Positions 24,549-33,712 are shown, counted from the first letter of the stretch. The stretch: DNA of 34,655 bases from an uncultured Eubacteriales bacterium (GCA_934256695.1 CAKQPE010000008.1:1-34655); one strand, 5' to 3'. Notes: generated by a model not told the origin, from the sequence alone. Program-made: numbers and translations.

Positions 24549-25853
24549 TTACTCGATTATATCAAACACAAGAGGTTCTTCTTTTGGTTTAACATCTGAT
24601 ATTTCAACTGCACAAGAAAGTATTTCAAGGGCAGTTTTGCATTTTTCTTCTGTAGAAGATATAATTTTTGCTATTGTATCGCCTTTATTTACATAATCAC
24701 CTATACGCCTGTTGAGTATTATTCCCGCATAAAGGTCTATTTGTTCTTCCTTTGTGTGTCTGCCGGCACCTGTCTCAACAGAGGCTATGCCGAATTTTTC
24801 CGTATCTACAGAATAAATATAACCGTCTTTTTCGGCTTTTAATTCCGATGTTATTTTGTCTTTTAAGAGGTAAGAATAGTCATTTATTATTTCGGGATTT
24901 CCGTTTTGCTGAACAATAAGCTCTTTGAATTTTTCAAGGGCAGAACCGTTTTGTATTGTTTCTTTAATCAATGCTTTTCCTTCATCGATATTTTTTGATT
25001 TTCCCGAAAGATAAAGCATTGCTCCGCCCAAAACAGCCGATATTTCAAAGAGGTCGCCTTTTACATTGCCTTTTAAAACTTCTATGGCCTCCATAACCTC
25101 AAGAGAGTTGCCTATATAGTTTCCCAAAGGCTGGTTCATTGAAGATATTACGGCAACGGCTTTTTTGTTGAATTTGCGGCTTATGGATATAAGACCGTCT
25201 GCAAGTTCATGTGCAGAGTCCAAATCTTTCATGAAAGCACCTTTTCCGCATTTTACGTCAAAAACAATGGCGTCACTGCCTGTTGCAAATTTTTTGGATA
25301 AAATACTGCTTATGATTAGCGGAATGTTTTCAACGGTTCCCGTTGCGTCTCTCAGAGCATAAAATATCTTGTCCGCAGGAGCAAGATTTTCACTTTGGGA
25401 CATAAGAACAATATTGCTTTTTTTAACGAACTTTTTTGCATTTTCCATAGAAATTTCCGTTGTAAAATTCGGTATGGAGGAAAGCTTATCTATTGTTCCG
25501 CCGGAAAAACCGAGACCTTTTCCGCTCATTTTTATTACAGGCACACCGAGAGATGAAACGGCAGGGGAGAGTATAAGTGTTGTTGTGTCTGCCACACCGC
25601 CTGTGGAGTGCTTATCTGTTTTTATTCCGTCTATATCGGAAAAATCAAGGGTTTTTCCGCTTTCAAGCATTGCTTTGGTAAGAAAGAAGGTTTCGTTGTA
25701 ATCAAGTCCGTTTAAAAATACTGCCATAAGAAATGCCGAAAGCTGATAGTCCGGTATTGAACCGTCTACGGCACCGGTTACAATATGACATATTTCTTCT
25801 TGTGACAATGTTTTTTTGTCTCTTTTTTTAGTAATAATTTCAATAGTATTCAT
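24549..25853 (-). CDS. pdp: Pyrimidine-nucleoside phosphorylase
   Basis: 434 residues. It splits uridine, thymidine and deoxyuridine with phosphate to give the base and (deoxy)ribose-1-phosphate. Visible: KHSTGGVADT (81-90) for phosphate binding, and the family signature beginning SGKGLGFSGGT at residue 110, followed by IDKLSSIPNF. The C-terminal biotinyl-like domain contains VETGAGRHTKEEQIDLYAG and YVNKGDTIAKI. Length and motifs fit the Firmicute Pdp type; thymidine phosphorylase DeoA is the close alternative. Start supported by AAAGGAGG. First gene of the pdp-deoB unit, divergent from spoIIP with 71 bp between the starts. Confidence 0.92.
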   Translation of the reverse strand: MNTIEIITKKRDKKTLSQEEICHIVTGAVDGSIPDYQLSAFLMAVFLNGLDYNETFFLTKAMLESGKTLDFSDIDGIKTDKHSTGGVADTTTLILSPAVSSLGVPVIKMSGKGLGFSGGTIDKLSSIPNFTTEISMENAKKFVKKSNIVLMSQSENLAPADKIFYALRDATGTVENIPLIISSILSKKFATGSDAIVFDVKCGKGAFMKDLDSAHELADGLISISRKFNKKAVAVISSMNQPLGNYIGNSLEVMEAIEVLKGNVKGDLFEISAVLGGAMLYLSGKSKNIDEGKALIKETIQNGSALEKFKELIVQQNGNPEIINDYSYLLKDKITSELKAEKDGYIYSVDTEKFGIASVETGAGRHTKEEQIDLYAGIILNRRIGDYVNKGDTIAKIISSTEEKCKTALEILSCAVEISDVKPKEEPLVFDIIE

Positions 25854-25877
25854 ATTTTTGTACCTCCTTTAATATAT

Positions 25878-25906
25878 AGTATACAGCTTATATTTGAATT
25901 TGAAAA
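25878..25906 (-). promoter_or_regulatory. Candidate promoter of pdp-deoB
   Basis: On the minus strand TTTTCA, 17 bp, TATACT. The -35 box is poor, so confidence is low. No CytR-, DeoR- or Crp-like palindrome is obvious. The spoIIP promoter must share this 71-bp space but no sigma-E motif is convincing. Confidence 0.35.
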
Positions 25907-25924
25907 CAAAAACGGAGGTGTATT

Positions 25925-26860
25925 ATGCTTTTATTTAAAACTATAAAACTGCCGTTTCATATAAGGCTTAAAAAAGCTTCGCTCAAAAAAAGTACAGGCA
26001 GTATTAATTTACATTCTAAAAAACACGGCAGAACAGGCGGAAGTTTAAAAAATATTATTATAGTTGTTTTGTTGGGAACGATAGTTGTTCTTTCGAGGAA
26101 TATAAAAACGGAAGATGCAGAAAGCGATTATAAAAATATTTTCTCAATAGAGGAAGGTACATACATAAAGAAGGGGATTCTTGATGAAAAGAACATAGAA
26201 AAAAACTTTGTTCCCGTTGATTTAAAAATGGGCGGAACAGCGGAGATATTAATATTCCATACACATTCATCGGAAAAATATTCTGCCGACAGTGACGGAA
26301 ATGTTTATTCGGTAGTTAATGCAGGAGAAAAGCTTGCAGAGATACTATCCGAAAAATACAATATAGGTGTTGTCCACGATGTATCTGAATATGATATATC
26401 TGACGGAGAAATAAAAACAGACGGAAGTTATGAGAGAAGTCAAAATGGTGTGGAAAGTCTGTTGCAGAAGTATCCCGACATAAAGATACTTATAGATATT
26501 CACAGAGACAGCTTTAACGGAGAAGAAATAAATACCGTATCGACATCAAACGGAGAAGGGGCATACCTTATGCTTGTAAACGGTATGTGTGCCTTAGATG
26601 ACAACGGAAAGGAAAAATTGGCAGGAGTGGAAAACCCATACATAGAGCAGAATATAGCCTACAGCTACAGCTTAAAGAACAAAATAGATGATATTAATCC
26701 CAACATTATGAAGAACATATATTTAAAGCCCTACAGATACAGTTTAAGCATGAAACCTTGTTCATTCCTTCTTGAAGTTGGAAATGAGAAGAATACATTT
26801 GCCGAAGCAGAAAACTCGTTATACGATTTTGCACAGGCGTTAATAGAAAGTGTGAAATGA
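25925..26860 (+). CDS. spoIIP: Stage II sporulation protein P (amidase/endopeptidase)
   Basis: 311 residues. SpoIIP works with SpoIID and SpoIIM to degrade peptidoglycan and drive engulfment of the forespore. One membrane anchor at about residues 42-57 follows a basic N-terminus. Zinc-amidase motifs: H112-T-H114 with E117 (IFHTHSSE), DIHRDS with H193 and D195, and the C-terminal catalytic-type glutamate E284 in FLLEVG followed by NEKNT. GGAGGTG precedes the ATG. It is shorter than the roughly 400-residue Bacillus protein, mainly in the linker between anchor and catalytic domain. The gpr protease gene, a common neighbour, is absent. Confidence 0.92.
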   Translation: MLLFKTIKLPFHIRLKKASLKKSTGSINLHSKKHGRTGGSLKNIIIVVLLGTIVVLSRNIKTEDAESDYKNIFSIEEGTYIKKGILDEKNIEKNFVPVDLKMGGTAEILIFHTHSSEKYSADSDGNVYSVVNAGEKLAEILSEKYNIGVVHDVSEYDISDGEIKTDGSYERSQNGVESLLQKYPDIKILIDIHRDSFNGEEINTVSTSNGEGAYLMLVNGMCALDDNGKEKLAGVENPYIEQNIAYSYSLKNKIDDINPNIMKNIYLKPYRYSLSMKPCSFLLEVGNEKNTFAEAENSLYDFAQALIESVK

Positions 26861-26870
26861 GAAAAGATAA

Positions 26871-27262
26871 AACCGTGGACTCTGTCCACACCTGCAATTT
26901 TTTGGAAAAAATTGAGTAAAACTTTTAGCAAAATACCGTGACAAAGTCACGGTATTTTGAGAACAAGTATAAAATTGCCGATTTTAAGAATAGTATTTTA
27001 TTCGATAAAATTAAAAAAAGTAAAATTTTGTATTATAACTTATAATTTTGTTCCGAAAAATGCAATGAAATTGCATTTTGATAAAAGTTTTGATCCAACT
27101 TTTAAGGAACCGCAAAGATATATGCGGCGGTTAGAGAACCCGAAGAAACAGGGCGACGAAGTCGTTTTTGCGTAGCAAAAATTCTGACCATGCCGATTTC
27201 CGAAGGAAATTTCCTGACCAAGAAAGTTGGTGGGGTATTGGGGCAACGCCCCAAGGTCTTAC
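26871..27262. repeat. Composite repeat R10 with E and E2
   Basis: It fills the convergent gap from 10 bases after spoIIP to the stop codon of queF. A 26875-26889 (GTGGAC/GTCCAC); B (AATTTTTT/AAAAAATT, about 26896-26912); D 26930-26958; an AT-rich spacer to 27054; C (AAAATGCAAT/ATTGCATTTT, about 27056-27079); a B' stem AACTTT...AAAGTT opened by E with E2 at 27127-27189; A' (TTGGGGC/GCCCCAA) ending GGTCTTA, whose TTA is the queF stop codon on the minus strand. Confidence 0.85.
26930..26958. terminator. D hairpin between spoIIP and queF (R10)
   Basis: A perfect 13-bp stem AAAATACCGTGAC/GTCACGGTATTTT with loop AAA, identical to R1. Flanking A- and T-runs make it usable from both sides. Confidence 0.7.
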
Positions 27263-27756
27263 CTGTTGTCTACTTTTTCGGGATACATGTCGTGGTGGGA
27301 TAATCTGTCCCATGCAAGGGTTTCCCATTTAGTGCCTTTCATGCCGTAGTTGCAGTACGGGTCTATGGAAATACCTCCTCGTGGAGTAAATTTCCCCCAA
27401 ACTTCAATATATTTAGGGTTCATAAGTTTTATGAGGTCTTTCATTATTATGTTTACGCAATCCTCGTGAAAATCACCATGGTTTCTGAAACTGAAAAGAT
27501 ATAACTTTAAAGACTTGCTTTCAACCATTTTTATGTTTGGTACATATGAAATGTATATTGTGGCAAAGTCCGGCTGACCTGTAATAGGACAGAGACTTGT
27601 AAACTCGGGACAATTAAATTTAACAAAATAATCGTTGTCGGGGTGTTTGTTTACAAATGTCTCCAAAACCTCCGGTGCATAGTCTGATTTATATACATTG
27701 TTCTTATTTCCCAAAAGAGTTATGCCTTCTGTTTCTTCTTTGCTTCTTCCGCTCAT
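27259..27756 (-). CDS. queF: NADPH-dependent 7-cyano-7-deazaguanine reductase
   Basis: 165 residues, the short (YkvM-type) QueF. It reduces preQ0 to preQ1 for queuosine in tRNA. The catalytic cysteine is C56 in FTSLCPITGQPDF with D63; the family signature ESKSLKLYLFSFRNHGDFHE binds substrate and NADPH; the C-terminal GKFTPRGGISIDPYCNYG is also typical. GGAAGGA lies 12 bases before the ATG. No queCDE or queT genes are adjacent and I see no preQ1 riboswitch in the 79-base leader, so this is a stand-alone gene, possibly fed by salvaged preQ0. Its stop codon is formed by the edge of repeat R10. Confidence 0.96.
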   Translation of the reverse strand: MSGRSKEETEGITLLGNKNNVYKSDYAPEVLETFVNKHPDNDYFVKFNCPEFTSLCPITGQPDFATIYISYVPNIKMVESKSLKLYLFSFRNHGDFHEDCVNIIMKDLIKLMNPKYIEVWGKFTPRGGISIDPYCNYGMKGTKWETLAWDRLSHHDMYPEKVDNR

Positions 27757-27802
27757 TAAATATTTCAGTCCTTCCTAAGCTAATTGTTATTATACTTTCA
27801 TT

Positions 27803-27832
27803 AGTATAATATAATTTTTCCGATTAGGTCAA
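27803..27832 (-). promoter_or_regulatory. Promoter of queF
   Basis: On the minus strand TTGACC, 18-bp spacer, TATACT. It lies immediately after the spmB stop, so queF need not depend on the sporulation transcript. Confidence 0.65.
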
Positions 27833-27835
27833 GAA

Positions 27836-28360
27836 CTACATAAAACAGGTTATGACTGCACTGGCGGCAGTTCCGCAGATAACGGAAAACAGGCAGCAGA
27901 AAAGAGTGTATCGTGTGTTTTTTATGTTTACGGAAGAAAAATATACACTCATTGTATAAAATACAGTTTCCGTACAGGCAAGCATTACGGAAGCGGTTCT
28001 GCCTATATATGAATCGGGACCGTAGGATTTGAAGATTTCCGTTATAAGTCCAGTAGCGGCAGATGAGGAAAACATTTTTATTGATAAAAGAGGCACAAGC
28101 TCCGAGGGAAAATGTATTATATCCGTAATGGGCTTTACAGCTGTCTGAAATATTTCTGCCATGCCTGATTTTACAAAAACAGATGAAGCACACATAAGTG
28201 CAATAAGAACAGGCAGAATGTTAAAAACAGTCATAAGTCCGTTTTTTGCCCCTTCCGAGAATATATCGAGAAGGGGAGTTTTTTTGTAAACGCCGTAAAT
28301 AACCACAATCATTACAACGGCAGGCATAAGTCCGGAAGATATGATATTTGCAACACTCAT
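27836..28360 (-). CDS. spmB: Spore maturation protein B
   Basis: 174 residues, four or five membrane helices. SpmB is a nucleoside-recognition (Gate) domain protein that, with SpmA, is needed for spore core dehydration and heat resistance. Matching segments: SSGLMPAVVMIVVIYGVYKKTPLLDIF in order, GLMTVFNILPVLIALM, FPSELVPLLSIKMFSSSAATGL and GPDSYIGRTASVMLACTET. It overlaps the spmA end by 4 bases (ATGA), the usual spmA-spmB coupling. Confidence 0.94.
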   Translation of the reverse strand: MSVANIISSGLMPAVVMIVVIYGVYKKTPLLDIFSEGAKNGLMTVFNILPVLIALMCASSVFVKSGMAEIFQTAVKPITDIIHFPSELVPLLSIKMFSSSAATGLITEIFKSYGPDSYIGRTASVMLACTETVFYTMSVYFSSVNIKNTRYTLFCCLFSVICGTAASAVITCFM

Positions 28361-28938
28361 TTAAAATACCGCCTTTCGCATATTTTGGCGGAAATAACTG
28401 CCGCCAAAGTGGAAACAGAAGTGGCTATTATCGACGGAAGAACTATATCAAAGGGTGATATGCTTATATATTTTTGTCTGAGTATTATTATGTTTATGGG
28501 CAAAAGCTGTATTGAAGAAATATTTATTATTATAAACATACACATTGATTTGGTTGCAGTGCCGATAGATTTATTTAGTTTATTCATTTCTTTCATAGCC
28601 ATAAGTCCGGCAGGTGTTGCCGCCCAGCCAAGCCCCATAAAATTAGCTGTCATGTTTATGCATATGTACCGAAAGGCTTTAGAGTTTACGGGTATGTCGG
28701 GAAAAAGAAAAGATATAATTGGACTGATTTTTTTAGACATTAGTTCTGTTAATCCGCTTTTTTCTGCGATATTGAGTATTCCGCTCCAGAATGACATTGT
28801 TCCTGCCATAAATATGCAAAGCTCAACGGCAGCTGAAGCACCGTTTGTAATGCTTTCTGCCGCAGAAAGGGCATCACCTTTAAAAAAGCATATAAGTATT
28901 CCTAATATAATTGCGAAACTCCATATAAAATCAAGCAA
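28357..28938 (-). CDS. spmA: Spore maturation protein A
   Basis: 193 residues, membrane protein and partner of SpmB. Features: ESITNGASAAVELCIFMAG, MSFWSGILNIAEKSGLTELMS, and the ANFMGLGWAATPAGLMAMKEM segment in order. The start is TTG at 28938, with GGAGA 7 bases upstream; there is no in-frame ATG near the conserved N-terminus. Homologues in Bacillus are sigma-E dependent, but I could not find a convincing sigma-E promoter here. A 205-codon ORF on the opposite strand is only a shadow. The 221-bp divergent space to the MATE gene holds the MATE promoter. Confidence 0.93.
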   Translation of the reverse strand: MLDFIWSFAIILGILICFFKGDALSAAESITNGASAAVELCIFMAGTMSFWSGILNIAEKSGLTELMSKKISPIISFLFPDIPVNSKAFRYICINMTANFMGLGWAATPAGLMAMKEMNKLNKSIGTATKSMCMFIIINISSIQLLPINIIILRQKYISISPFDIVLPSIIATSVSTLAAVISAKICERRYFK

Positions 28939-29084
28939 GTGTCCGTCTCCAAAGTTTATTACAGAATATTATATTAGTGGTATTTGGTTTGTAGTACGGT
29001 AAAAAATTGCGGGTATGGGCTGAGCCAATGGTTCTTCAATTTAAATATTGAGTTAATTCAATATTTAATATGAAATTATTGTAT

Positions 29085-29113
29085 TTTACATATATTTTGT
29101 CAGGTGCTAAAAT
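29085..29113 (+). promoter_or_regulatory. Promoter of the second MATE gene
   Basis: TTTACA at 29085-29090, 17 bp, TAAAAT at 29108-29113 with TGC before it (extended -10), about 46 bp before the start codon. Confidence 0.7.
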
Positions 29114-29159
29114 TATTTCTGTTATAAAAGAGAATAGTGGATTTATTTGGGAGGAAACA

Positions 29160-30551
29160 ATGGAAGATAATACAATACTCAGTTATGGGAAAACGCCTGT
29201 CCATACTGTCCTAAAACTGTCATGGCCGGCTGTTGCCGAACAGCTTTTAATATGCCTTGTTTCATTGGTGGATATGGCAATGGTAGGTTCTATAGGTGCT
29301 TTTGCAACGGCGGCTATAGCACTTACGGCATCAAGCACATGGTTTGTAAACGGTTTTAATACGGCAGTCTGTACGGCATTTATGTTTATAGTGGCAAGAT
29401 ATATAGGCGAAAAAAAGCCTAAGATGGTTGAATCGGCAGTACGTCAGGCAGTGGCTTTTTCGTTCCTTATGGGTGGCATAATAACAATAATAGCTATATT
29501 AATATCCTCAGGACTTCCTGTATGGCTTGGCGGCACGGAAGAAATACTTAAACCGGCAGAGGATTATTTCAGAATACTTGGTTTTACTTTCTGGTCGGTT
29601 ACGGTTTCAACAGTCGTATCAGGTGTAATGAGAGCAGCAGGAAACACAAAGCTTCCGCTTTTTGCAAACATAGCCGCTAACCTTTTTAACGTAGTGGGAA
29701 ATTTCCTGCTTATATATCCTACAAGATCAATGATGTTTTTAGGTCATAGTTTTACCGTTTACGGTGCAGGCATGGGTGTTGCCGGTGCGGCACTTTCCAC
29801 ATCTGTGTCACGTTTTGCACTTGCTTTATTTCTGGTAGTAATGCTCTACGGACAAAAAACACCGGTGCAGATTTCAATAAAGGGTGATTACCGTTTTACA
29901 AGAAGTATATTCAGAGATGTATTTAAAATAGGTGTGCCTGTAGGGATTGAAAGGTGTATGCTTTGTACAGGACAGATTATACTTACAACAATGGTTTCAA
30001 GGCTGGGAACTGCGGCTTTGGCGGCTCATTACCTTACAGACCAGATTGAAGGTATATTTTATCTTCCGTCGTATGGTCTTGCAGATTCTGCCACAGCTCT
30101 TATAGGTCAGTCATTGGGAGCAAAGAAAAACGAACTTGCAGACAGGTTTGCACGTATTGTATGCGTTGTAAACATAATAGCCGTTGCGGCTATGTGTGTG
30201 CCTGTGTTTATATTTTCAAGGTTTGCGGTAAGTCTTTTTTCAAACGATGCCAATGTTATAAAAGACGGAATAGTTACACTACGTCTTGCGGCAGGGTTTG
30301 AGATATTTTTCAGCCTTTACATAGTAATAAGCGGTATATGCCGTGGAGCAGGTGATGTTAAAATACCGCTTATAGCAAGCTTTGTGGGAATGTGGGCAAT
30401 AAGGCTCGGTTCATGCTATGTTCTTGCATATACATTTAATATGGGTGTTGCCGGAATATGGCTGGGAATAGGGTTTGATACACTTTTTAGAGGAATACTG
30501 TGCATAGCAAGAATAAAAAGCGGAAAATGGAAATATGCATACAAAAGATAA
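29160..30551 (+). CDS. MATE family efflux transporter (second)
   Basis: 463 residues, 12 predicted membrane helices. Family-like segments: VAEQLLICLVSLVDMAMVGSIGA, PVWLGGTEEI, SGVMRAAGNTKLP, and in the second half GVPVGIERCMLCTGQ and GICRGAGDVKIP. It differs clearly from the MATE protein at 7406 and probably belongs to another branch, so the two are not a recent duplication. Start at 29160 follows GGAGG (29150-29154); an in-frame extension upstream would run through the promoter. Single gene, divergent from spmA and convergent with leuS. Substrate unknown. Confidence 0.93.
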   Translation: MEDNTILSYGKTPVHTVLKLSWPAVAEQLLICLVSLVDMAMVGSIGAFATAAIALTASSTWFVNGFNTAVCTAFMFIVARYIGEKKPKMVESAVRQAVAFSFLMGGIITIIAILISSGLPVWLGGTEEILKPAEDYFRILGFTFWSVTVSTVVSGVMRAAGNTKLPLFANIAANLFNVVGNFLLIYPTRSMMFLGHSFTVYGAGMGVAGAALSTSVSRFALALFLVVMLYGQKTPVQISIKGDYRFTRSIFRDVFKIGVPVGIERCMLCTGQIILTTMVSRLGTAALAAHYLTDQIEGIFYLPSYGLADSATALIGQSLGAKKNELADRFARIVCVVNIIAVAAMCVPVFIFSRFAVSLFSNDANVIKDGIVTLRLAAGFEIFFSLYIVISGICRGAGDVKIPLIASFVGMWAIRLGSCYVLAYTFNMGVAGIWLGIGFDTLFRGILCIARIKSGKWKYAYKR

Positions 30552-30641
30552 ATATATTTATTAAAAGTCGAAGTATACTGATTTTTCGGTATACTTCTTT
30601 TTTGTAGAAGTTTTCGGTTGTGTTTATAAGTTTTTTGATAA

Positions 30642-30957
30642 TATAAATTTATGGAACTGAAAGACCTTGGGGTTTCACCCCAACCCCCGAAAATTTTTTG
30701 AAAAAAGTTTTACTCGATTTTTTTCAAAAAATCGCAGGGTTGTGGGACAGAGTCCCACGGTTTTAGTCAGTCCGATAAATTTATAATTAATCAAAAAAAC
30801 TCAATGACGGTTTTTGTCATTGAGTTTTTTATTGAAAGTTTTTGTCCGGTTTTTAGGAAACCGCAGAGATAAATGCGGCAAACGTAGCTCGTTTTCGCAA
30901 AGCGAAAATTCCTGACCAAGAAAACTTGTGGGGTATTGGGGCAACGCCCCAAGGTCG
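30642..30957. repeat. Composite repeat R11, two abutting units with F motifs
   Basis: Unit 1 (30642-30785) is an arm pair without a centre: inverted F (TATAAATTTATGGAACTG), A (TTGGGGT/ACCCCAA, 30668-30684), B, then directly B' (CGATTTTTTT/AAAAAATCG), A' (GTGGGAC/GTCCCAC) and F (CAGTCCGATAAATTTATA at 30768-30785). Unit 2 (30791-30957) is a half copy: D 30794-30830, a stem opened by E (CCGCA/TGCGG), and A' (TTGGGGC/GCCCCAA). It ends about 7 bases from the leuS stop, between two convergent genes. Confidence 0.83.
30794..30830. terminator. D hairpin between MATE and leuS (R11)
   Basis: A perfect 15-bp stem AAAAAACTCAATGAC/GTCATTGAGTTTTTT with a 7-base loop. Strong T-runs on both strands make it a good bidirectional terminator. 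Confidence 0.78.
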
Positions 30958-30963
30958 TAATTT

Positions 30964-33378
30964 TTATTTTACAACTATGTTTACTATTTTCTTAGGAACA
31001 TAGATTTCTTTAACTATTGTCTTTCCTTCAAGACGGGAAGCAAGAATTTCTTTTGCTTTTGCAAGAACTGTTTCCTTGTCTGCATCGGCTTCAACAGTGA
31101 TGTTTTCTCTTACCTTGCCGTTTATCTGGAGCGGAAGTGTAATCTCGTTTACAACAAGCTTTGAAAGGTCTGCCTTTGGCCAGCTTGCATCGAATATTGA
31201 GCCTTCGTGACCTGTATCTGACCAGAGCTCCTGTGCAATATGCGGTGTAAACGGAGCGAGAAGTATAAGAAGGTCTTCTATGCACTGTTTGTCAATACCG
31301 TCCTGTGCTTTTGCAACATCAATAAGCTTTGATGTATATTCCATAAATCCGCTGACTACTGTGTTTGTTGTAAGGGATTCAAGACGGTTTGTAATCTGGT
31401 CTATCATTGTGTTCTTAACGAACTCGGATTCCTTTGTAGGAGCAACATTTTTGTCATTGTATGTGTAAACAAATTTCCATACTTTGCTGAGGTAACGGAA
31501 TACACCGTCGATACCGCTGTCATCCCATTCTGAGTCTGCCTCAGGCGGGCCAACGAAAAGTTCGTACATTCTTAATGAGTCACAGCCGTATTTCTTAACA
31601 AGATCGTCAGGAGATACTACGTTGCCCTTTGATTTACTCATCTTAGCACCGTCTTTGTTAATCATACCCTGATTGAAAAGCTTGAGGAACGGTTCATCAA
31701 AGTCAACTACACCTATATCGTGAAGGAACTTTGTATAGAATCTTGCATAAAGAAGATGAAGAACAGCGTGTTCAACACCGCCTACATACATATCCACAGG
31801 AAGCCATTTTTTAAGTGCTTCTTTGCTTGCAAGCTCTTTATCGTTGTGTGGGTCTGCATATCTTAAATAATACCATGAAGAACCTGCCCACTGAGGCATT
31901 GTGTTTGTTTCTCTCTTAGCAGGGCCGCCGCATTTAGGGCAAGTTGTATTTACCCAGCTTTCGATAGCTGCAAGAGGGGATTCGCCTGTATCTGTAGGCT
32001 TGTAGTTTTCTACTTCTGGAAGTTCAACAGGAAGCTGGTCATCAGGTACAACTACTGTTCCGCAGTGAGGGCAGTGAACAAGAGGAATAGGTTCGCCCCA
32101 GTATCTCTGTCTTGAGAATACCCAGTCACGGAGTTTATAGTTTACTGTTTTTTTGCCGATGCCTTTTTCTTCAAGCATATGAGGGCCGTTCTTCTTAGCC
32201 TCAGCTGATGTCATGCCGTTGAACATAGGAGAATTTACCATTATGCCGTCGCCTGTGTATGCTTCTGTAAGTTCTTTTTCTTCCTCCTGGTCGGCAGGGC
32301 GTACAACCTGAACAATAGGAAGATTGAACTTCTTTGCAAAGTCAAAGTCACGTTCGTCGTGTGCAGGAACACACATAATAGCACCTGTACCGTAGTCTGC
32401 AAGAACATAGTCTGCAACCCAGATAGGTACAAGAGCGTTGTTTAATGGGTTAATGCCGTAAGCACCTGTAAATACACCTGTTTTTTCTTTGTCACTCATA
32501 CGGTCAACAGATGATTTTGTAGATGCAAGGTAGCAGTAATCGTCAACGGCTTTTTTGTATTCGTCTGTTGTAATTTCTTTTACAAGCTTGTGTTCAGGTG
32601 AAAGCACCATGAATGTAGCACCGTAAAGAGTATCAGGTCTTGTTGTATATACGGTTATTTTTTTGTCTGTATCCTTTACCGCAAAGTCAACTTCTGCACC
32701 GTAGCTTTTTCCTATCCAGTCGGACTGCATTTTTTTAACTTTTTCAGGCCAGTCAAGCTTATCGAGGTCTCCGAGAAGTCTTTCTGCATAGTTTGTTATT
32801 TTAAGCATCCACTGACGAAGATTTTTCTTTGTTACCTGAGAACCGCATCTTTCACAGACACCGTTTGTTGCTTCCTCGTTTGCAAGAACGCATTTACAGC
32901 TTGGGCACCAGTTAAGAGGCATTTCTTTTTCGTAAGCAAGACCTTTTTCAAACATTCTTGCAAATATCCACTGAGTCCATTTGTAGTAGCCCTTGTCGGT
33001 TGTATTTATTTCTCTGTCCCAGTCATAAATAGCACTTATTTCGTGAAGCTGACGTTTTACGTTTGCAATATTTGCGGCTGTGCTTATTTCAGGGTGAGTA
33101 TTTGTTTTGATAGCAAAGTTTTCGGCAGGGAGACCGAAAGCGTCCCAACCCATTGGATGAAGTATCTGATAGCCCTGAAGAAGTTTGTAACGGCTGATAA
33201 CATCACTTAAAACATAACCTCTCCAGTGACCTACATGAAGACCTGTTCCTGAAGGATATGGGAACATATCAAGGCAGTAATATTTAGGTTTTTTGTCATC
33301 TTCCTTGTTTACAGGGTTCTTTTCCCACTCGGCACGCCATTTTTTTTCTATAGCGGCGAACTCATAACGACTGTTCAT
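30964..33378 (-). CDS. leuS: Leucyl-tRNA synthetase
   Basis: 804 residues, class I synthetase charging tRNA-Leu. HIGH motif as H48-V-G-H51 in PSGTGLHVGHWRGY; KMSKS at 579-583; a zinc-type cluster CPSCKC...CERCG; a CP1 editing domain with TTRPDTLYGATFMVLSPEH; and a second CPHCG...CPKCGG zinc region typical of bacterial LeuRS. The C-terminal segment LPLQINGKVRENITV is also family-typical. AGGAGG precedes the ATG. Expression is controlled by the T-box leader upstream (leucine starvation). Complete in this window. Confidence 0.98.
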   Translation of the reverse strand: MNSRYEFAAIEKKWRAEWEKNPVNKEDDKKPKYYCLDMFPYPSGTGLHVGHWRGYVLSDVISRYKLLQGYQILHPMGWDAFGLPAENFAIKTNTHPEISTAANIANVKRQLHEISAIYDWDREINTTDKGYYKWTQWIFARMFEKGLAYEKEMPLNWCPSCKCVLANEEATNGVCERCGSQVTKKNLRQWMLKITNYAERLLGDLDKLDWPEKVKKMQSDWIGKSYGAEVDFAVKDTDKKITVYTTRPDTLYGATFMVLSPEHKLVKEITTDEYKKAVDDYCYLASTKSSVDRMSDKEKTGVFTGAYGINPLNNALVPIWVADYVLADYGTGAIMCVPAHDERDFDFAKKFNLPIVQVVRPADQEEEKELTEAYTGDGIMVNSPMFNGMTSAEAKKNGPHMLEEKGIGKKTVNYKLRDWVFSRQRYWGEPIPLVHCPHCGTVVVPDDQLPVELPEVENYKPTDTGESPLAAIESWVNTTCPKCGGPAKRETNTMPQWAGSSWYYLRYADPHNDKELASKEALKKWLPVDMYVGGVEHAVLHLLYARFYTKFLHDIGVVDFDEPFLKLFNQGMINKDGAKMSKSKGNVVSPDDLVKKYGCDSLRMYELFVGPPEADSEWDDSGIDGVFRYLSKVWKFVYTYNDKNVAPTKESEFVKNTMIDQITNRLESLTTNTVVSGFMEYTSKLIDVAKAQDGIDKQCIEDLLILLAPFTPHIAQELWSDTGHEGSIFDASWPKADLSKLVVNEITLPLQINGKVRENITVEADADKETVLAKAKEILASRLEGKTIVKEIYVPKKIVNIVVK

Positions 33379-33677
33379 TTTATTTCCTCCTAAAAAATAT
33401 ATTTATAAGGTCGGCTTGCTGTAATAGGGCAATAAAAAATCCTTCATCTCTTTGTTAGAGACGAAGGATAACTTCGCGGTACCACTCTATTTTGCCCCAC
33501 AGGGGACACAGCTTAAAAATCTTTAACGCAGAAAATACGCCAGACCTACTTTTATTTCAGCCTGAAGCTCAAAGGCGAGTTCGGAAAAAACACAATGCCG
33601 ACTCACACCTGCCGCCGACTCTCTGAAAAATATGTTTTAACTTACTGCTCCTTATCAAAGCCTGAAATATTGAGTTA
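33379..33677 (-). promoter_or_regulatory. T-box riboswitch leader of leuS (leucine, specifier CTC)
   Basis: On the minus strand: T-box sequence AGAGTGGTACCGCGAA at 33473-33488, followed by the terminator ATCCTTCGTCTC/GAGATGAAGGAT with a T-run at 33434-33469. Stem I lies upstream (about 33530-33670), and its specifier loop reads GAA-CTC-GCC with CTC, a leucine codon, at 33577-33579. Uncharged tRNA-Leu should pair with both the specifier and the T-box bulge and favour the antiterminator, raising leuS expression. The transcript end at 33677 is estimated from the promoter. Confidence 0.93.
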
Positions 33678-33683
33678 CAATAA

Positions 33684-33712
33684 CTTATACCATATATTCC
33701 AAAATAAATCAA
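33684..33712 (-). promoter_or_regulatory. Promoter of the leuS T-box transcript
   Basis: On the minus strand TTGATT, 17 bp, TATAAG, placing the start of transcription a few bases before stem I. Confidence 0.7.

Noticed and set aside
25860..25924. Sigma-E type promoter for spoIIP
   Set aside because: No convincing sigma-E -35 (ATA-type) and -10 (CATAC-type) pair at about 14-bp spacing in the 71-bp divergent space.
27757..27835. preQ1 riboswitch before queF
   Set aside because: The leader is under 80 bases and lacks the preQ1-I core (a G/C hairpin with a conserved A-rich tail pairing into the loop); only an AT hairpin is seen.
28385..29002. 205-codon plus-strand ORF opposite spmA
   Set aside because: It lies wholly antisense to a well-matched SpmA, has no binding site, and its composition mirrors the SpmA codons.
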